This document shows, in pieces, positions 1 to 7,815 of a DNA stretch of 64,000 nucleotides; within the stretch, counting starts at the first letter, position 1, and each line of letters starts with the position of its first letter. Origin of the DNA: Microbacterium soli (GTDB lineage Bacteria; Actinomycetota; Actinomycetes; Actinomycetales; Microbacteriaceae); contig NZ_BAABCP010000001.1 of the NCBI RefSeq assembly GCF_039539005.1, forward strand, positions 868,001 through 932,000, read 5' to 3'. The position numbers and the translations under genes were made by a program. The notes under the pieces were generated by a model. The model ran no database searches. It was not told the DNA's origin and saw nothing but the letters and a program-made list of their open reading frames with translations.

Positions 1-649
1 CGGCCTGTCCGACACCGCCGTCTCGGCCACGGACACCGCGACAGAGGTCATCAGCAAGGTGACCATGCACGAGCTGCACGCGATCCAGGCGACGGCGGCG
101 GCCGTCGATGTCGGCGAGCTGGAGGCGATCGTCGCCGCGCTCATCGCCGCACCGCGCATCGACATCTACGGCTCGGCGACCAGCGCGATCGCGGGCATCG
201 ACCTGCAGCAGAAGCTGCTGAGACTGGCGCTGGCGGCCTCGCACTGGTCCGATCCGCATCTCGCCCTCACCAGCGCATCACTGCTGAACCCGGGGTCCGT
301 CGCCCTGGGCATCTCGCACTCCGGTCTGACCGTCGAGACCGTGCACGCGATCGCGACGGCCAAGGAGGCCGGGGCGACGACGGTCGCCATCACGAACTAC
401 CCGGACTCTCCCCTGGCCCGCACAGCGGATCACGTGCTGTGCACGGTGGCCAGGGAGACCGAGTACCGTTCCGGTGCGATGTCGGGCCGGATGGCGCAGC
501 TGGCGCTGGTCGATTTCATCTTCGTCCGCGCCGCGCAGCTGCACCGTGAGGCGGTGCCCGGCTCCGACGAGGCGCGTCGGCGGCTGCTGGACGCGCATCG
601 GCTGCGCTACGACGGAGGCGGCTTCGAGCAGACCGGAGACGACCGCTGA
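1..649 (+). CDS. RpiR/MurR-family transcriptional regulator (5' truncated by window edge)
   Basis: The reading frame is open from base 2, so the gene starts outside the window and about 215 C-terminal residues are visible. They form a SIS (sugar isomerase) domain: a segment like IDIYGSATSAIAGID, a Ser-rich SHSG turn (ISHSGLTVETV) and a strand TVAITNYPDSPLARTADHVL, the usual pattern of RpiR regulators that sense phosphosugars. The N-terminal HTH is not visible. It ends 11 bp before the 3' end of the convergent amino-sugar operon, and MurQ lies at the other end of that operon. I infer it senses MurNAc-6-P or GlcNAc-6-P and represses the locus (MurR-like). The family call is firm; the ligand is inference. 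Confidence 0.85.
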   Translation, partial: GLSDTAVSATDTATEVISKVTMHELHAIQATAAAVDVGELEAIVAALIAAPRIDIYGSATSAIAGIDLQQKLLRLALAASHWSDPHLALTSASLLNPGSVALGISHSGLTVETVHAIATAKEAGATTVAITNYPDSPLARTADHVLCTVARETEYRSGAMSGRMAQLALVDFIFVRAAQLHREAVPGSDEARRRLLDAHRLRYDGGGFEQTGDDR

Positions 650-660
650 GCGGACTCCGC

Positions 661-1689
661 TCAGGACACCAGCGCGAGCGCCTGATCGCTGAAGCGACGA
701 CGAGTCGGCGAGATGTCCACCGCATCACGGTGCGGATGGACCCGATTGGTCAGCAGGACGACCGCCAGCTGCTTCTCGGGGATCGCCCACCACATCGTGC
801 CCGTGAAGCCGGTGTGGCCGATCGCCGGGGCCGCGCCCATGAAGCTCGCGTCACCGATGCGCAGTCCCAAGGAGTGCGCGAAGCCTCCGGCGTGATCGGG
901 GATGGGCGAGGGTCTGGTCATGACCGGGTACCCGTCGGGCCCGAGCAGCCCGTCGTCCAGGAACGACTCGGCGAAGCGGAGCACATCGTCGATCGGGGCG
1001 AACAGGCCTGCGTTGCCGACCCGCCCGCCCAGGTACCAGTTCAGCTCGTCGTGCACCTCTCCGCGCACCAGCCCGCGCCCGATGTAGGACTCGTCCTCCG
1101 TCGCGACGGCCAGGTCGGCGGGGACGGGGCCGTACGACGTCGCCGCCGCGCCGAGCCGAGAGGTGATGCGGGCGGCGACCAGGTCGGACAGGCTTCGGCC
1201 GGTCACCGTCTCCGCGATCGCGCCCGCGGCGATATAGCCTGTGCAGGAGTAGCGGAACTCGGCGCCGGGGGCGGTCTGCAGGGGCGTGCTGAGCACGCGA
1301 AGCAGACGCTCGCGCTCCGGCACGTGGGGTTCCTTCCACAGGAAGACGTCCGAGGGCAGTCCGGCGGTGTGGGTCAGGAGCATGCGCAGGGTGATGCGCT
1401 CGGCATCCGGACCGCTTCCCACCGGCAGCACCTCCGCGACCGGCGCGTCCGGGTCCAACCGGCCCTCGGCGATGAGCTGAGCGATCACGGCGGCGGTGTA
1501 GGTCTTCGACACCGAGGCCAGGTCGAACAGCGCGTCGGCGTCGATCGCCCGAGCGTCGTCGCGGGAGAACGTTCCCGCCGTCGCGATCGCGCGCACACCG
1601 CCATGCGACACCCCGGCCGCGGCGGCCGTCGCCAGCCGTGCGCCGACCACCTGCGAGACGACGGCCTCGACGATCTCGTCTGCTTCCAT
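661..1689 (-). CDS. Serine hydrolase of the beta-lactamase (class C/AmiE-like) family
   Basis: The protein has 342 residues and the penicillin-binding/beta-lactamase fold. The nucleophile motif SxxK is S59-V-S-K62, a YSCTGY segment supplies the tyrosine, and a GHTGFTG motif lies near the C-terminus in place of KTG. There is no signal peptide, so it is probably cytoplasmic. The ATG at 1689 was chosen because it sits 5 bp after nanE; the frame stays open upstream but only as nanE antisense. It is the last gene of a MurNAc-type operon. In Bacillus subtilis the cytoplasm-distant AmiE of the murQRP cluster, an N-acetylmuramyl-L-alanine amidase, belongs to this same fold family, so muropeptide amidase activity is a good guess. 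An esterase or D-aminopeptidase role is also possible. Confidence 0.85.
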   Translation of the reverse strand: MEADEIVEAVVSQVVGARLATAAAAGVSHGGVRAIATAGTFSRDDARAIDADALFDLASVSKTYTAAVIAQLIAEGRLDPDAPVAEVLPVGSGPDAERITLRMLLTHTAGLPSDVFLWKEPHVPERERLLRVLSTPLQTAPGAEFRYSCTGYIAAGAIAETVTGRSLSDLVAARITSRLGAAATSYGPVPADLAVATEDESYIGRGLVRGEVHDELNWYLGGRVGNAGLFAPIDDVLRFAESFLDDGLLGPDGYPVMTRPSPIPDHAGGFAHSLGLRIGDASFMGAAPAIGHTGFTGTMWWAIPEKQLAVVLLTNRVHPHRDAVDISPTRRRFSDQALALVS

Positions 1690-1694
1690 CGCCG

Positions 1695-2369
1695 TCACCG
1701 CGCCGGGATCCCGGTCACCAGGCGCGCCGTGATCCGCTGCGGATTGGTGACAGCGGTCCCGACGACGACCGCCCACGCCCCGGCCTCGAACGCATCGGTG
1801 ACGTCCTGCGGTGACCAGATTCGACCCTCGGCGACGACCGGCGCATCGACGCGACCGCGCAGGTCGCTGATCAGGGCGATGTCGGGCTCTGCGGGCACCG
1901 TGCCGCCGGTGTACCCGGAAAGCGTGGTGCTGATGAGGTCGGCTCCGGCCTCGGCCGCGGCCTCCGCAGCGGGGATGCCGTCGATGTCCGCCATGACTCG
2001 CACGCCCAGTTCCTCCCGGATGCGACGGATGAGCGTCGCACCCGACTCGCCGCCGTCCCGGTCGCGCAGCGACGCGTCGACGGCGACGATGTCGGCGCCC
2101 GAGGCCACGACCTCCGCCGCGACCTCCAGTGAGGGCGTGATGTAGACGGGTCTGCCGTCGAGGATCTTGCGGATGCCGATGATCGGAACGTCGACGGCCG
2201 CACGGATCGCCGCCACGTCTGCGGCTCCTTCCGCACGGATCCCCACGGCGCCTCCCCGCACGGCCGCGACGGCCGCCGCCGACATGTGCACGGGCCCGTG
2301 CAGGGCGTTGTCCTTGCGCGCCTGACATGACACGATCAGCCCTCCGGCCAGCACGCTCAGATCGATCAT
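1695..2369 (-). CDS. nanE: N-acetylmannosamine-6-phosphate 2-epimerase
   Basis: This 224-residue TIM-barrel protein interconverts ManNAc-6-P and GlcNAc-6-P in the cytoplasm. The start MIDLSVLAGGLIVSCQA, the segment DVPIIGIRKI and the strand GADIVAVDAS are hallmarks of NanE, and the length is normal for the family. Its start overlaps the kinase stop by 4 bp (ATGA), so the two are translationally coupled. With the kinase it would convert imported ManNAc or related sugars to GlcNAc-6-P, the same intermediate MurQ produces. No sialic-acid lyase (NanA) is seen nearby, so a pure sialic-acid pathway is not supported by this window. Confidence 0.92.
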   Translation of the reverse strand: MIDLSVLAGGLIVSCQARKDNALHGPVHMSAAAVAAVRGGAVGIRAEGAADVAAIRAAVDVPIIGIRKILDGRPVYITPSLEVAAEVVASGADIVAVDASLRDRDGGESGATLIRRIREELGVRVMADIDGIPAAEAAAEAGADLISTTLSGYTGGTVPAEPDIALISDLRGRVDAPVVAEGRIWSPQDVTDAFEAGAWAVVVGTAVTNPQRITARLVTGIPAR

Positions 2370-3271
2370 GGAATCTCCTTCGTCAGGTAGGGATCGCCCG
2401 CGGCGATCGCGTGGAAGTCTTCGGCGAGAGCGCGCGCGATCGCCTCGGCTCCGTCCAGGGATGTGCCCGCAGGAGTCCGGTCCTCCAGGCCCGCCTCCTG
2501 CAGCCGTCCCGCGAACGCGGCGAGCAACGGGGCGCCCGCCGCGCGGACTCCGCCGACCAGGGCCGCCCGGCGCGGCACTCCGGGCGCCTGCGCTGCGATG
2601 GCGGTCTCGGCGAGATGCGCACCGGCGGTGGCGAGAATGGTTCGGGCGACGTCATCGTGGGCGGCGGCCGCCGAGACGTCGGGGGCGAACTCCGCCAGAA
2701 CGCGGGAGCGGTCCTGCCGGGTGTAGATCTGCGACGGCAGCTGCCGGAGCGGACCGAATCGGGCCCGCGCAGCGGCCATGAGTGCGGCCGATCCGCCGGG
2801 TCGCCCATCGTGCCCGCGCAGCGCTGCGCGCAGCCCCTCGATCCCGATCCATGCCGCGCTGCCCTCATCACCGAGCACATGCCCCCAGCCGTCCGTGCGG
2901 CGCCAGATCGTCTGGAGGTCGGAGCCGAGACCGATCGCGCCGGTTCCGGCGGAGACGACGACTCCGCCGCCCAGGCCGTGCGCACCGACGAGCGCGCTGA
3001 CGGCATCCGAGCACACGACGGTCCGCGCCGCCGGCCACCACGACCTGATCGCAGCATGCACGTCCGCGATGCGCCCCGCCAGTCCGAGGACACCGCTCAT
3101 CGCGAGCACGACGAGGTCGGGCTCCTCACCCAGACTGCGCGCGACCGGCTCCAGCAGCTCCGCGACGACGATCCCCTCCTCGCCGATCCGGAATCCGGGC
3201 GCGGTGCCCTCGGCATCCGTGGTGCGCCAGCGACTGGCGCTTCCTCCCACGTCGATGGCGAGGAGACTCAC
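2366..3271 (-). CDS. BadF/BadG-type N-acetylhexosamine (GlcNAc/MurNAc/ManNAc) kinase
   Basis: The protein has 301 residues of the BadF/BadG/BcrA/BcrD ATPase family within the actin-like ASKHA fold. The phosphate-1 loop is LAIDVGGSASRWR near the N-terminus; the second loop is VVSAGTGAIGLG, followed by WGHVLGDEGSAAWIG, a block typical of eukaryotic-like GlcNAc kinases and clostridial MurK. It should phosphorylate the sugar delivered by the ABC importer whose permease gene ends 4 bp into its start. Between an importer, NanE and an operon containing a dipeptide epimerase, MurNAc or GlcNAc is the likeliest substrate, but the sequence does not distinguish among N-acetylhexosamines. Confidence 0.88.
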   Translation of the reverse strand: MSLLAIDVGGSASRWRTTDAEGTAPGFRIGEEGIVVAELLEPVARSLGEEPDLVVLAMSGVLGLAGRIADVHAAIRSWWPAARTVVCSDAVSALVGAHGLGGGVVVSAGTGAIGLGSDLQTIWRRTDGWGHVLGDEGSAAWIGIEGLRAALRGHDGRPGGSAALMAAARARFGPLRQLPSQIYTRQDRSRVLAEFAPDVSAAAAHDDVARTILATAGAHLAETAIAAQAPGVPRRAALVGGVRAAGAPLLAAFAGRLQEAGLEDRTPAGTSLDGAEAIARALAEDFHAIAAGDPYLTKEIP

Positions 3272-4128
3272 TTGCTCATCCCCGCCGTCAGTCCGGAGAT
3301 GATCTGCTTGGTCGCCAGCAGGAAGAGCACGACGAGCGGGATGGTGGCGATCACCAACCCGGCGAACAGCGCCGACCAGTCGGTCTGGTACTGCCCGAAG
3401 AACGACGTCAGCCCGACCGGCAGCGTGTAGTGCTGCGGCGAGCGCATGAGCACGAGCGGGAAGAGGAAGTCGTTCCAGATGGGCACGAACCGGAAGATCG
3501 CGACGGTGGCGATCGCCGGTCGCACCAGCGGCAGCATGACCGAGACGAACCGCCGGAAGGGTCCTGCCCCGTCCAGCTCGGACGCCTCCTCGAGCTCGAT
3601 CGGCAGCTGCCGGAAGAACGACGTGAGGATGAAGATCGAGAACGGGATGCCCAGCGCGGAGTAGATGAACACCAGGCTGACCGGGTTGTCGACCAGGCGG
3701 AGCGAGTCCATCAGGTAGAACAGCGGCAGGATCGCCAGATGCACCGGGAGCATGAGCCCGGAGATGAACACGGCCTCGATGGTGCCCACGATCTTCGACG
3801 TGGATCGTGCGATCGCGTACGCGGCCGGCACCGCCACGATGATCGTCAGCAGGACCGAGCAGGTGGTCACGGTGAACGAGTTGAGGAAGTACTGCGAGAA
3901 GTTCCCCTTGGTCCAGGCCAGCTGGTAGGACGCGAACGTCGGGGGGATGGGCAGGCCGACCGGATCGGTGTAGATCCCCCTGCTGGGGCGCAGCGAGTTG
4001 GACACCATCAGCAGCAGCGGGCCGATCGCGACGAACGCGTACAGCGACAGCAGGATCGTGACGGTCAGTCGACCGGCGGAGAACGGCTGTCGCCGCCGGA
4101 TGGCCGATGCCGGAGCGGATGCGGTCAC
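3268..4128 (-). CDS. Carbohydrate ABC transporter permease (CUT1, MalG-type)
   Basis: A 286-residue inner-membrane protein with about six membrane segments. The EAA loop is LEEASELDGAGPFRRFVSVMLPLVRPAI, which docks the ATPase, and the C-terminus SGLTAGMSK is typical of MalG-like subunits. The GTG start at 4128 overlaps the previous permease stop (GTGA); upstream in-frame codons are antisense-like and were rejected. It pairs with the next permease and a lipoprotein binding protein. No ATPase gene is in the operon, so a shared MsmK/UgpC-type ATPase elsewhere is expected, as is common for actinobacterial CUT1 systems. Confidence 0.92.
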   Translation of the reverse strand: MTASAPASAIRRRQPFSAGRLTVTILLSLYAFVAIGPLLLMVSNSLRPSRGIYTDPVGLPIPPTFASYQLAWTKGNFSQYFLNSFTVTTCSVLLTIIVAVPAAYAIARSTSKIVGTIEAVFISGLMLPVHLAILPLFYLMDSLRLVDNPVSLVFIYSALGIPFSIFILTSFFRQLPIELEEASELDGAGPFRRFVSVMLPLVRPAIATVAIFRFVPIWNDFLFPLVLMRSPQHYTLPVGLTSFFGQYQTDWSALFAGLVIATIPLVVLFLLATKQIISGLTAGMSK

Positions 4129-5129
4129 GTCAGCGCCTCCTCTCGACGGCGGGACAGATAGGTGGTCAGCAGAGCGACCCCGAAGATGAACACGAACAGC
4201 AGCGTCGCCAGGGCGGAGGAGAGCCCGACGCCGTTGCTCGCTCCGGACTCGAAGGCGATCCGGTAGAAGACCAGCGACAGCACGTCGGTGGCGCCGGCGG
4301 GGCTTCCGCTCACGCCGCCCATCGCATAGGGCAGGGCGAGGGATTCCATCGCGCCGATGAACGCGAGGATGCTCACGGTGATGATGGCGGGCCACAGCAG
4401 CGGCAGGGTGATGGAGAAGAACCGCTGGCGCGCCGTCGCGCCGTCCACGGAGGCGGCCTCATCCAGCTCCTCCGGGATGCCGCCCAGCGCGGCACCGTAC
4501 AGGAGCATGGGGAAGCCGACCCACTGCCAGACCGAGACGACGACCACCACCCAGATGGCCGTGGTCGGCGAGCCCAGCCAGGGCAGCGCGAGGGATTCCA
4601 GTCCGATGGCCTTGAGCATCGCGTTGACCGGCCCGAAGGTCGGGGACAGCATGAGCGTCCACAGATACCCGATGACGATGGGGCTGACCAGGTACGGCAT
4701 GGTGAACAGCACCTGGAAGAGGCGCTTGCCCCACCGCCGTCTGTGGAGGGCGACGGCCAGCGCCATGCCCAGCGTGTTCTGGCCGACGATGGCGCCGATG
4801 AACATCAGGACGTTGTGCAGGAACGCGTTCGGGATGTCTCTCTTGTACGGGTCCTGGGTGAACAGCGTGAAGAAGTTGTCGAGCCCGGAGAAATCCGACC
4901 TCGCCGTCCCCCTCCAGGAGAAGAACGAATAGGAGAACGCCGTCAGCATCGGGTAGAGCACGAAGATGCCGAACAGCACGAGAGCCGGCAGCAGGAACAC
5001 CATGGCGGACCTCAGCGGCAGCCCGCCGCCCGCCCGCCACCGCGAGACCCTGCCGCCACGCGGGCGCGTGGCGGCAGGGGTCGTGCGTGACGGCTCGAGA
5101 GCGTCGTCGGTCAGGGCGTGGTCAGCCAC
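4125..5129 (-). CDS. Carbohydrate ABC transporter permease (CUT1, MalF-type)
   Basis: A 334-residue membrane protein with a polar N-terminus of about 40 residues, a first membrane segment SAMVFLLPALVLFGIFVLYPML, and an EAA loop PEELDEAASVDGATARQRFF. It has the family-typical FDNL-like turn (SGLDNFFTLFTQDPYKR). The GTG start at 5129 overlaps the binding-protein stop by 19 bp, and the gene is coupled to the MalG-type partner through GTGA. It forms the heterodimeric channel of an amino-sugar importer. The substrate is inferred only from context (NanE, kinase, MurQ, dipeptide epimerase). Confidence 0.92.
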   Translation of the reverse strand: MADHALTDDALEPSRTTPAATRPRGGRVSRWRAGGGLPLRSAMVFLLPALVLFGIFVLYPMLTAFSYSFFSWRGTARSDFSGLDNFFTLFTQDPYKRDIPNAFLHNVLMFIGAIVGQNTLGMALAVALHRRRWGKRLFQVLFTMPYLVSPIVIGYLWTLMLSPTFGPVNAMLKAIGLESLALPWLGSPTTAIWVVVVVSVWQWVGFPMLLYGAALGGIPEELDEAASVDGATARQRFFSITLPLLWPAIITVSILAFIGAMESLALPYAMGGVSGSPAGATDVLSLVFYRIAFESGASNGVGLSSALATLLFVFIFGVALLTTYLSRRREEALT

Positions 5130-6406
5130 TGCGAGACTCCGTCTGTCACCTGCTGCGCGAGGTCAGCGGCCGACAGGTCCCCGAGCAGCAGCGACTGCAG
5201 CCCCGGGTTGAAGATCTCCGACGCCGCCGGGGTGCCCCACCGGAAGTCGGTGTACAGCAGGTACTTCTGCGGGTTCGCGTTGTAGGTGTCCAGGATCTCC
5301 TTCAGGAGCGGATCGGATGCCGAGACTCCCAGCACCGGGGAGGGCTGGGCGGTCTGATCCGTGAACAGCTGACCGAACTCGGTCGTCGTCATCCACGACA
5401 GCAGCTTGGCCGCGGCCTCCTGCTTGGCGGAGGCCGCGTTGATCGCGAACGCGCCGTCCTGGTAGCCGGTCACGACCCCTTCGGACATGGAGGACCCGTC
5501 CACCGGGGGAACAGGGAACATGCCGAGCTCGAGGTCGGGGTTCTGCGTGGTGAAGAAGTTGATCTCGAACGACCCGCCGGGGAACATGCCCGCCTGCTCG
5601 GCGATGAACAGCGTCTGCGCGTCGGTGTAGGCGACACCGGTGACGTCCGCCGGCATGTACGGCTGCAGGTCCTTCATGACCTGGATGCTCTGGACGAAGC
5701 CCGGGTCGGTGAAGTCCTTCTCCCCGGAGCGCACCTCGTCGCCGAACACGTCGCCGCCGAAGGCCGTGGTCGCGAGCGCCGAGTGGACGATCGGGAGGGT
5801 CCAGTCGTCCTTCGCACCCACGGCGATCGGCGTGTAGCCGCCGTCGGCGAGCGCCTCGTTGACGTCGATGAACTCCGCCCACGTCGTCGGCTCGTCGAGC
5901 CCGAGCTCGTCGAAGATGCCCTTGTTGTAGAACATCTGGATGGCCTGCGTCGCGAACGGGACGCCGTAGATCTTGCCGTCCTCACGGCCGAGCGACGCCT
6001 CGAGCGCCGCCGGATCGATGTTGTCGAGTCCGTCGACGATGTCCTCGATGGGGACGAGGTTGCCGCCCTCGATGAACGGCTGGATGCGGTTGTACGCCTG
6101 CACCTGGACGACGTCGGGGCCGCTCGACGACGTGCCGGTCAGACCGGTGGTGAGGATCTGCGTGTACTCGGAGTTCTTGAACGTCTGCAGATCGATCGTG
6201 ATACCGGGGTTCGCCTCCTCGAACACGTCGAAGATGGCGTTGTACACATCGGCGTCCTCGGTGCGCCAGGACCACACGGTGAGGGTGACGTCCTCGTCGC
6301 CCTCCGCATCCGTGCCTGTGCTCCCGCCTGTGCTCGGAGCACAGGCGCTGAGCGCAAGCGCGGCGAGCGTGAGCGAGGCCAGCGAGAATGCCAGCTTGTG
6401 TTTCAT
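5111..6406 (-). CDS. Extracellular sugar-binding lipoprotein (ABC solute-binding family 1)
   Basis: The protein has 431 residues. A lipoprotein signal peptide ends in the lipobox L19-S-A-C22 and is followed by a Ser/Thr/Gly linker. The mature part is family 1 (MalE-like): LTVWSWRTEDADVYNAIFDVFEEANPGI, then the middle stretch with a PFATQAIQMFYNKGIFDELG block that is diagnostic for CUT1 receptors. The ATG at 6406 follows a GGAGG ribosome site. It is the first gene of the transporter part of the operon, 225 bp downstream of the dipeptide epimerase gene. The intervening DNA is AT-rich and carries a regulator-like site, so a promoter there is likely. Confidence 0.93.
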   Translation of the reverse strand: MKHKLAFSLASLTLAALALSACAPSTGGSTGTDAEGDEDVTLTVWSWRTEDADVYNAIFDVFEEANPGITIDLQTFKNSEYTQILTTGLTGTSSSGPDVVQVQAYNRIQPFIEGGNLVPIEDIVDGLDNIDPAALEASLGREDGKIYGVPFATQAIQMFYNKGIFDELGLDEPTTWAEFIDVNEALADGGYTPIAVGAKDDWTLPIVHSALATTAFGGDVFGDEVRSGEKDFTDPGFVQSIQVMKDLQPYMPADVTGVAYTDAQTLFIAEQAGMFPGGSFEINFFTTQNPDLELGMFPVPPVDGSSMSEGVVTGYQDGAFAINAASAKQEAAAKLLSWMTTTEFGQLFTDQTAQPSPVLGVSASDPLLKEILDTYNANPQKYLLYTDFRWGTPAASEIFNPGLQSLLLGDLSAADLAQQVTDGVSQWLTTP

Positions 6407-6504
6407 GTTTCCTCCAGGGGTAGTGCCATGCGGGAGTGTGCACGTCAACTCGGGAGTCGAGTCGGATCGAGTATAGGGATATAACTTACATATATAGAAG
6501 CAAT

Positions 6505-6523
6505 ATGGAAAATTTGTTACCTC
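6505..6523 (-). promoter_or_regulatory. Candidate MurR/RpiR operator, site 2 (upstream of sugar-binding lipoprotein)
   Basis: In an unusually AT-rich 225-bp gap, the sequence ATGGAAAATTTGTTACCTC matches the site at 7767-7785 in 15 of 19 positions. The shared core, read on the other strand, is GAGGTAA.AA.TTT. It lies about 100 bp upstream of the binding-protein start. Sharing between both promoters of the locus suggests a common repressor, most simply the RpiR-type regulator at the left edge. This is inference from two sites only. Confidence 0.5.
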
Positions 6524-6631
6524 ATAGTGATTCGGATGCCTTCAGCGGCAGGTCGATTCCGAGGGCATGCCATATAAACAGACGCGAGGCGGCCGCGGCC
6601 CGAAGCGCGCCGAACGTCGCGCGGGCAGCGC

Positions 6632-7717
6632 TCATCCGACCCGCTCGAGCTCCTCGATCGACTCGATGCCGAGCCCCGGGCGGGCGGAGACGACCACGCT
6701 GCCGGCCTCGTATCCCAGTGCCGCCGAGACCCCCCGGATCCACCAGGCGGCGTCGAGATCGCTGACCGCCGTCGTCCCGTGCGCCGCGGCCACGCTCGCC
6801 GATGCGGCCACGCCGACCGGCGACTCCATCATCGATCCCACGATCGTCCCGAGCCCGCATTCCCGCGCGAGGTCCAGCAGGGTCGTCGCCACCGCGATGC
6901 CCGCGCATTTCGCCAGCTTGACGTTGATCATGTCGACGGCGCGGCGATGGATGATCTCCACCAGATCCGCGATGCCGAACACCGCTTCGTCGGCCATGAC
7001 GGGCGTGTGCACGGCACGCGTCACGCGCTCGAGCGCGGAGACATCACGCGCGAGCACCGGCTGCTCGACGAACTCGACCCCGGCGCCCGCATCCTCGAGG
7101 TCGCCGATCACCCGGATCGCCTGCTTGTCGGTCCAGGCCTGGTTCGCGTCCAGGCGCACGGCGATGTCCGGCCCCACCGCGTCGCGGACCGCCATGATGC
7201 CGCGCAGCGCCTGTCGTTCGTCGGCTGCGACCTTGACCTTGAGCGTGCGGAACCCCTCGGACACTCGCGCGCTCGCACTCGCCGCCAGATGGTCGGGATC
7301 CCCCACCGAGAGAGTCACGTCGGTCTCGACAGCGGCGACCGCGCCACCGAGCATCCGGAACAGCGGCAGACCCCTGCTGCGGGCGAGAAGATCATGAAGG
7401 GCGACGTCGACGGCCGCCTTGGCGCTCGTGTTGCCGACGACCGCACCGCGCACGTCCCGCAGGACGGCCTGAAGATCCTCGGGATCCCGTCCGATCACCA
7501 CGGCGGACAGCGGGCCCTCGATGCAGGCTCGCGCTCCGTCCATCGACTCACCCGTGACCTGCCACACCTGCGACGCCTCCCCGAGGCCGATCACGCCGTC
7601 GTCCGTCTCGACCTCGACGATGAGCGTCTCGACGACATCGGTCCGTCGCAGGGCCGTGACGAACGTCTCGCGCAGCGGCAGCACGACGCGGTGCGTCCTC
7701 ACCCGGGTGATCCTCAT
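6632..7717 (-). CDS. Dipeptide (L-Ala-D/L-Glu-type) epimerase, enolase superfamily
   Basis: The protein has 361 residues. The enolase-superfamily barrel shows LKVKV (the KxK acid/base lysines), RLDANQAW, EQP, ADE and NVKLAKCAG metal- and lysine-bearing strands in order, and near the C-terminus a DLD motif (VSDLDAAWW). The DxD motif is the signature of dipeptide epimerases that bind the substrate amino group. L-Ala-D-Glu from murein peptides would be converted to L-Ala-L-Glu for peptidase digestion. The ATG at 7717 was chosen over 7723 because its GGAGGG site is 9 nt away rather than 3. It diverges from murQ, which supports a murein-recycling role. Confidence 0.88.
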   Translation of the reverse strand: MRITRVRTHRVVLPLRETFVTALRRTDVVETLIVEVETDDGVIGLGEASQVWQVTGESMDGARACIEGPLSAVVIGRDPEDLQAVLRDVRGAVVGNTSAKAAVDVALHDLLARSRGLPLFRMLGGAVAAVETDVTLSVGDPDHLAASASARVSEGFRTLKVKVAADERQALRGIMAVRDAVGPDIAVRLDANQAWTDKQAIRVIGDLEDAGAGVEFVEQPVLARDVSALERVTRAVHTPVMADEAVFGIADLVEIIHRRAVDMINVKLAKCAGIAVATTLLDLARECGLGTIVGSMMESPVGVAASASVAAAHGTTAVSDLDAAWWIRGVSAALGYEAGSVVVSARPGLGIESIEELERVG

Positions 7718-7766
7718 CGACATGCCCTCCTGCAACTGGGTAGATGTTTTCGGCTTATGAGAATCT

Positions 7767-7785
7767 ATTGTAAACTTTTTACCTC
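7767..7785 (+). promoter_or_regulatory. Candidate MurR/RpiR operator, site 1 (epimerase-murQ divergent promoter)
   Basis: The 98-bp divergent region contains ATTGTAAACTTTTTACCTC, an imperfect palindrome GTAAA..TTTTAC, matching the site at 6505-6523 in 15 of 19 positions. It is placed to control both the minus operon and murQ. Binding by the RpiR-type regulator is inferred, not shown. Confidence 0.5.
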
Positions 7786-7815
7786 CATACTCTCCCGACG
7801 AAAGGCCACCGCATC

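Noticed and set aside
730..2145. A 471-codon open frame on the plus strand
   Set aside because: It is antisense to the serine hydrolase and nanE genes, has Arg/Gly/His-rich low-complexity content and no family resemblance; a typical GC-rich shadow.
661..2328. A single 555-residue protein joining the hydrolase with upstream sequence
   Set aside because: The first 213 codons overlap nanE out of frame; the hydrolase starts at 1689.
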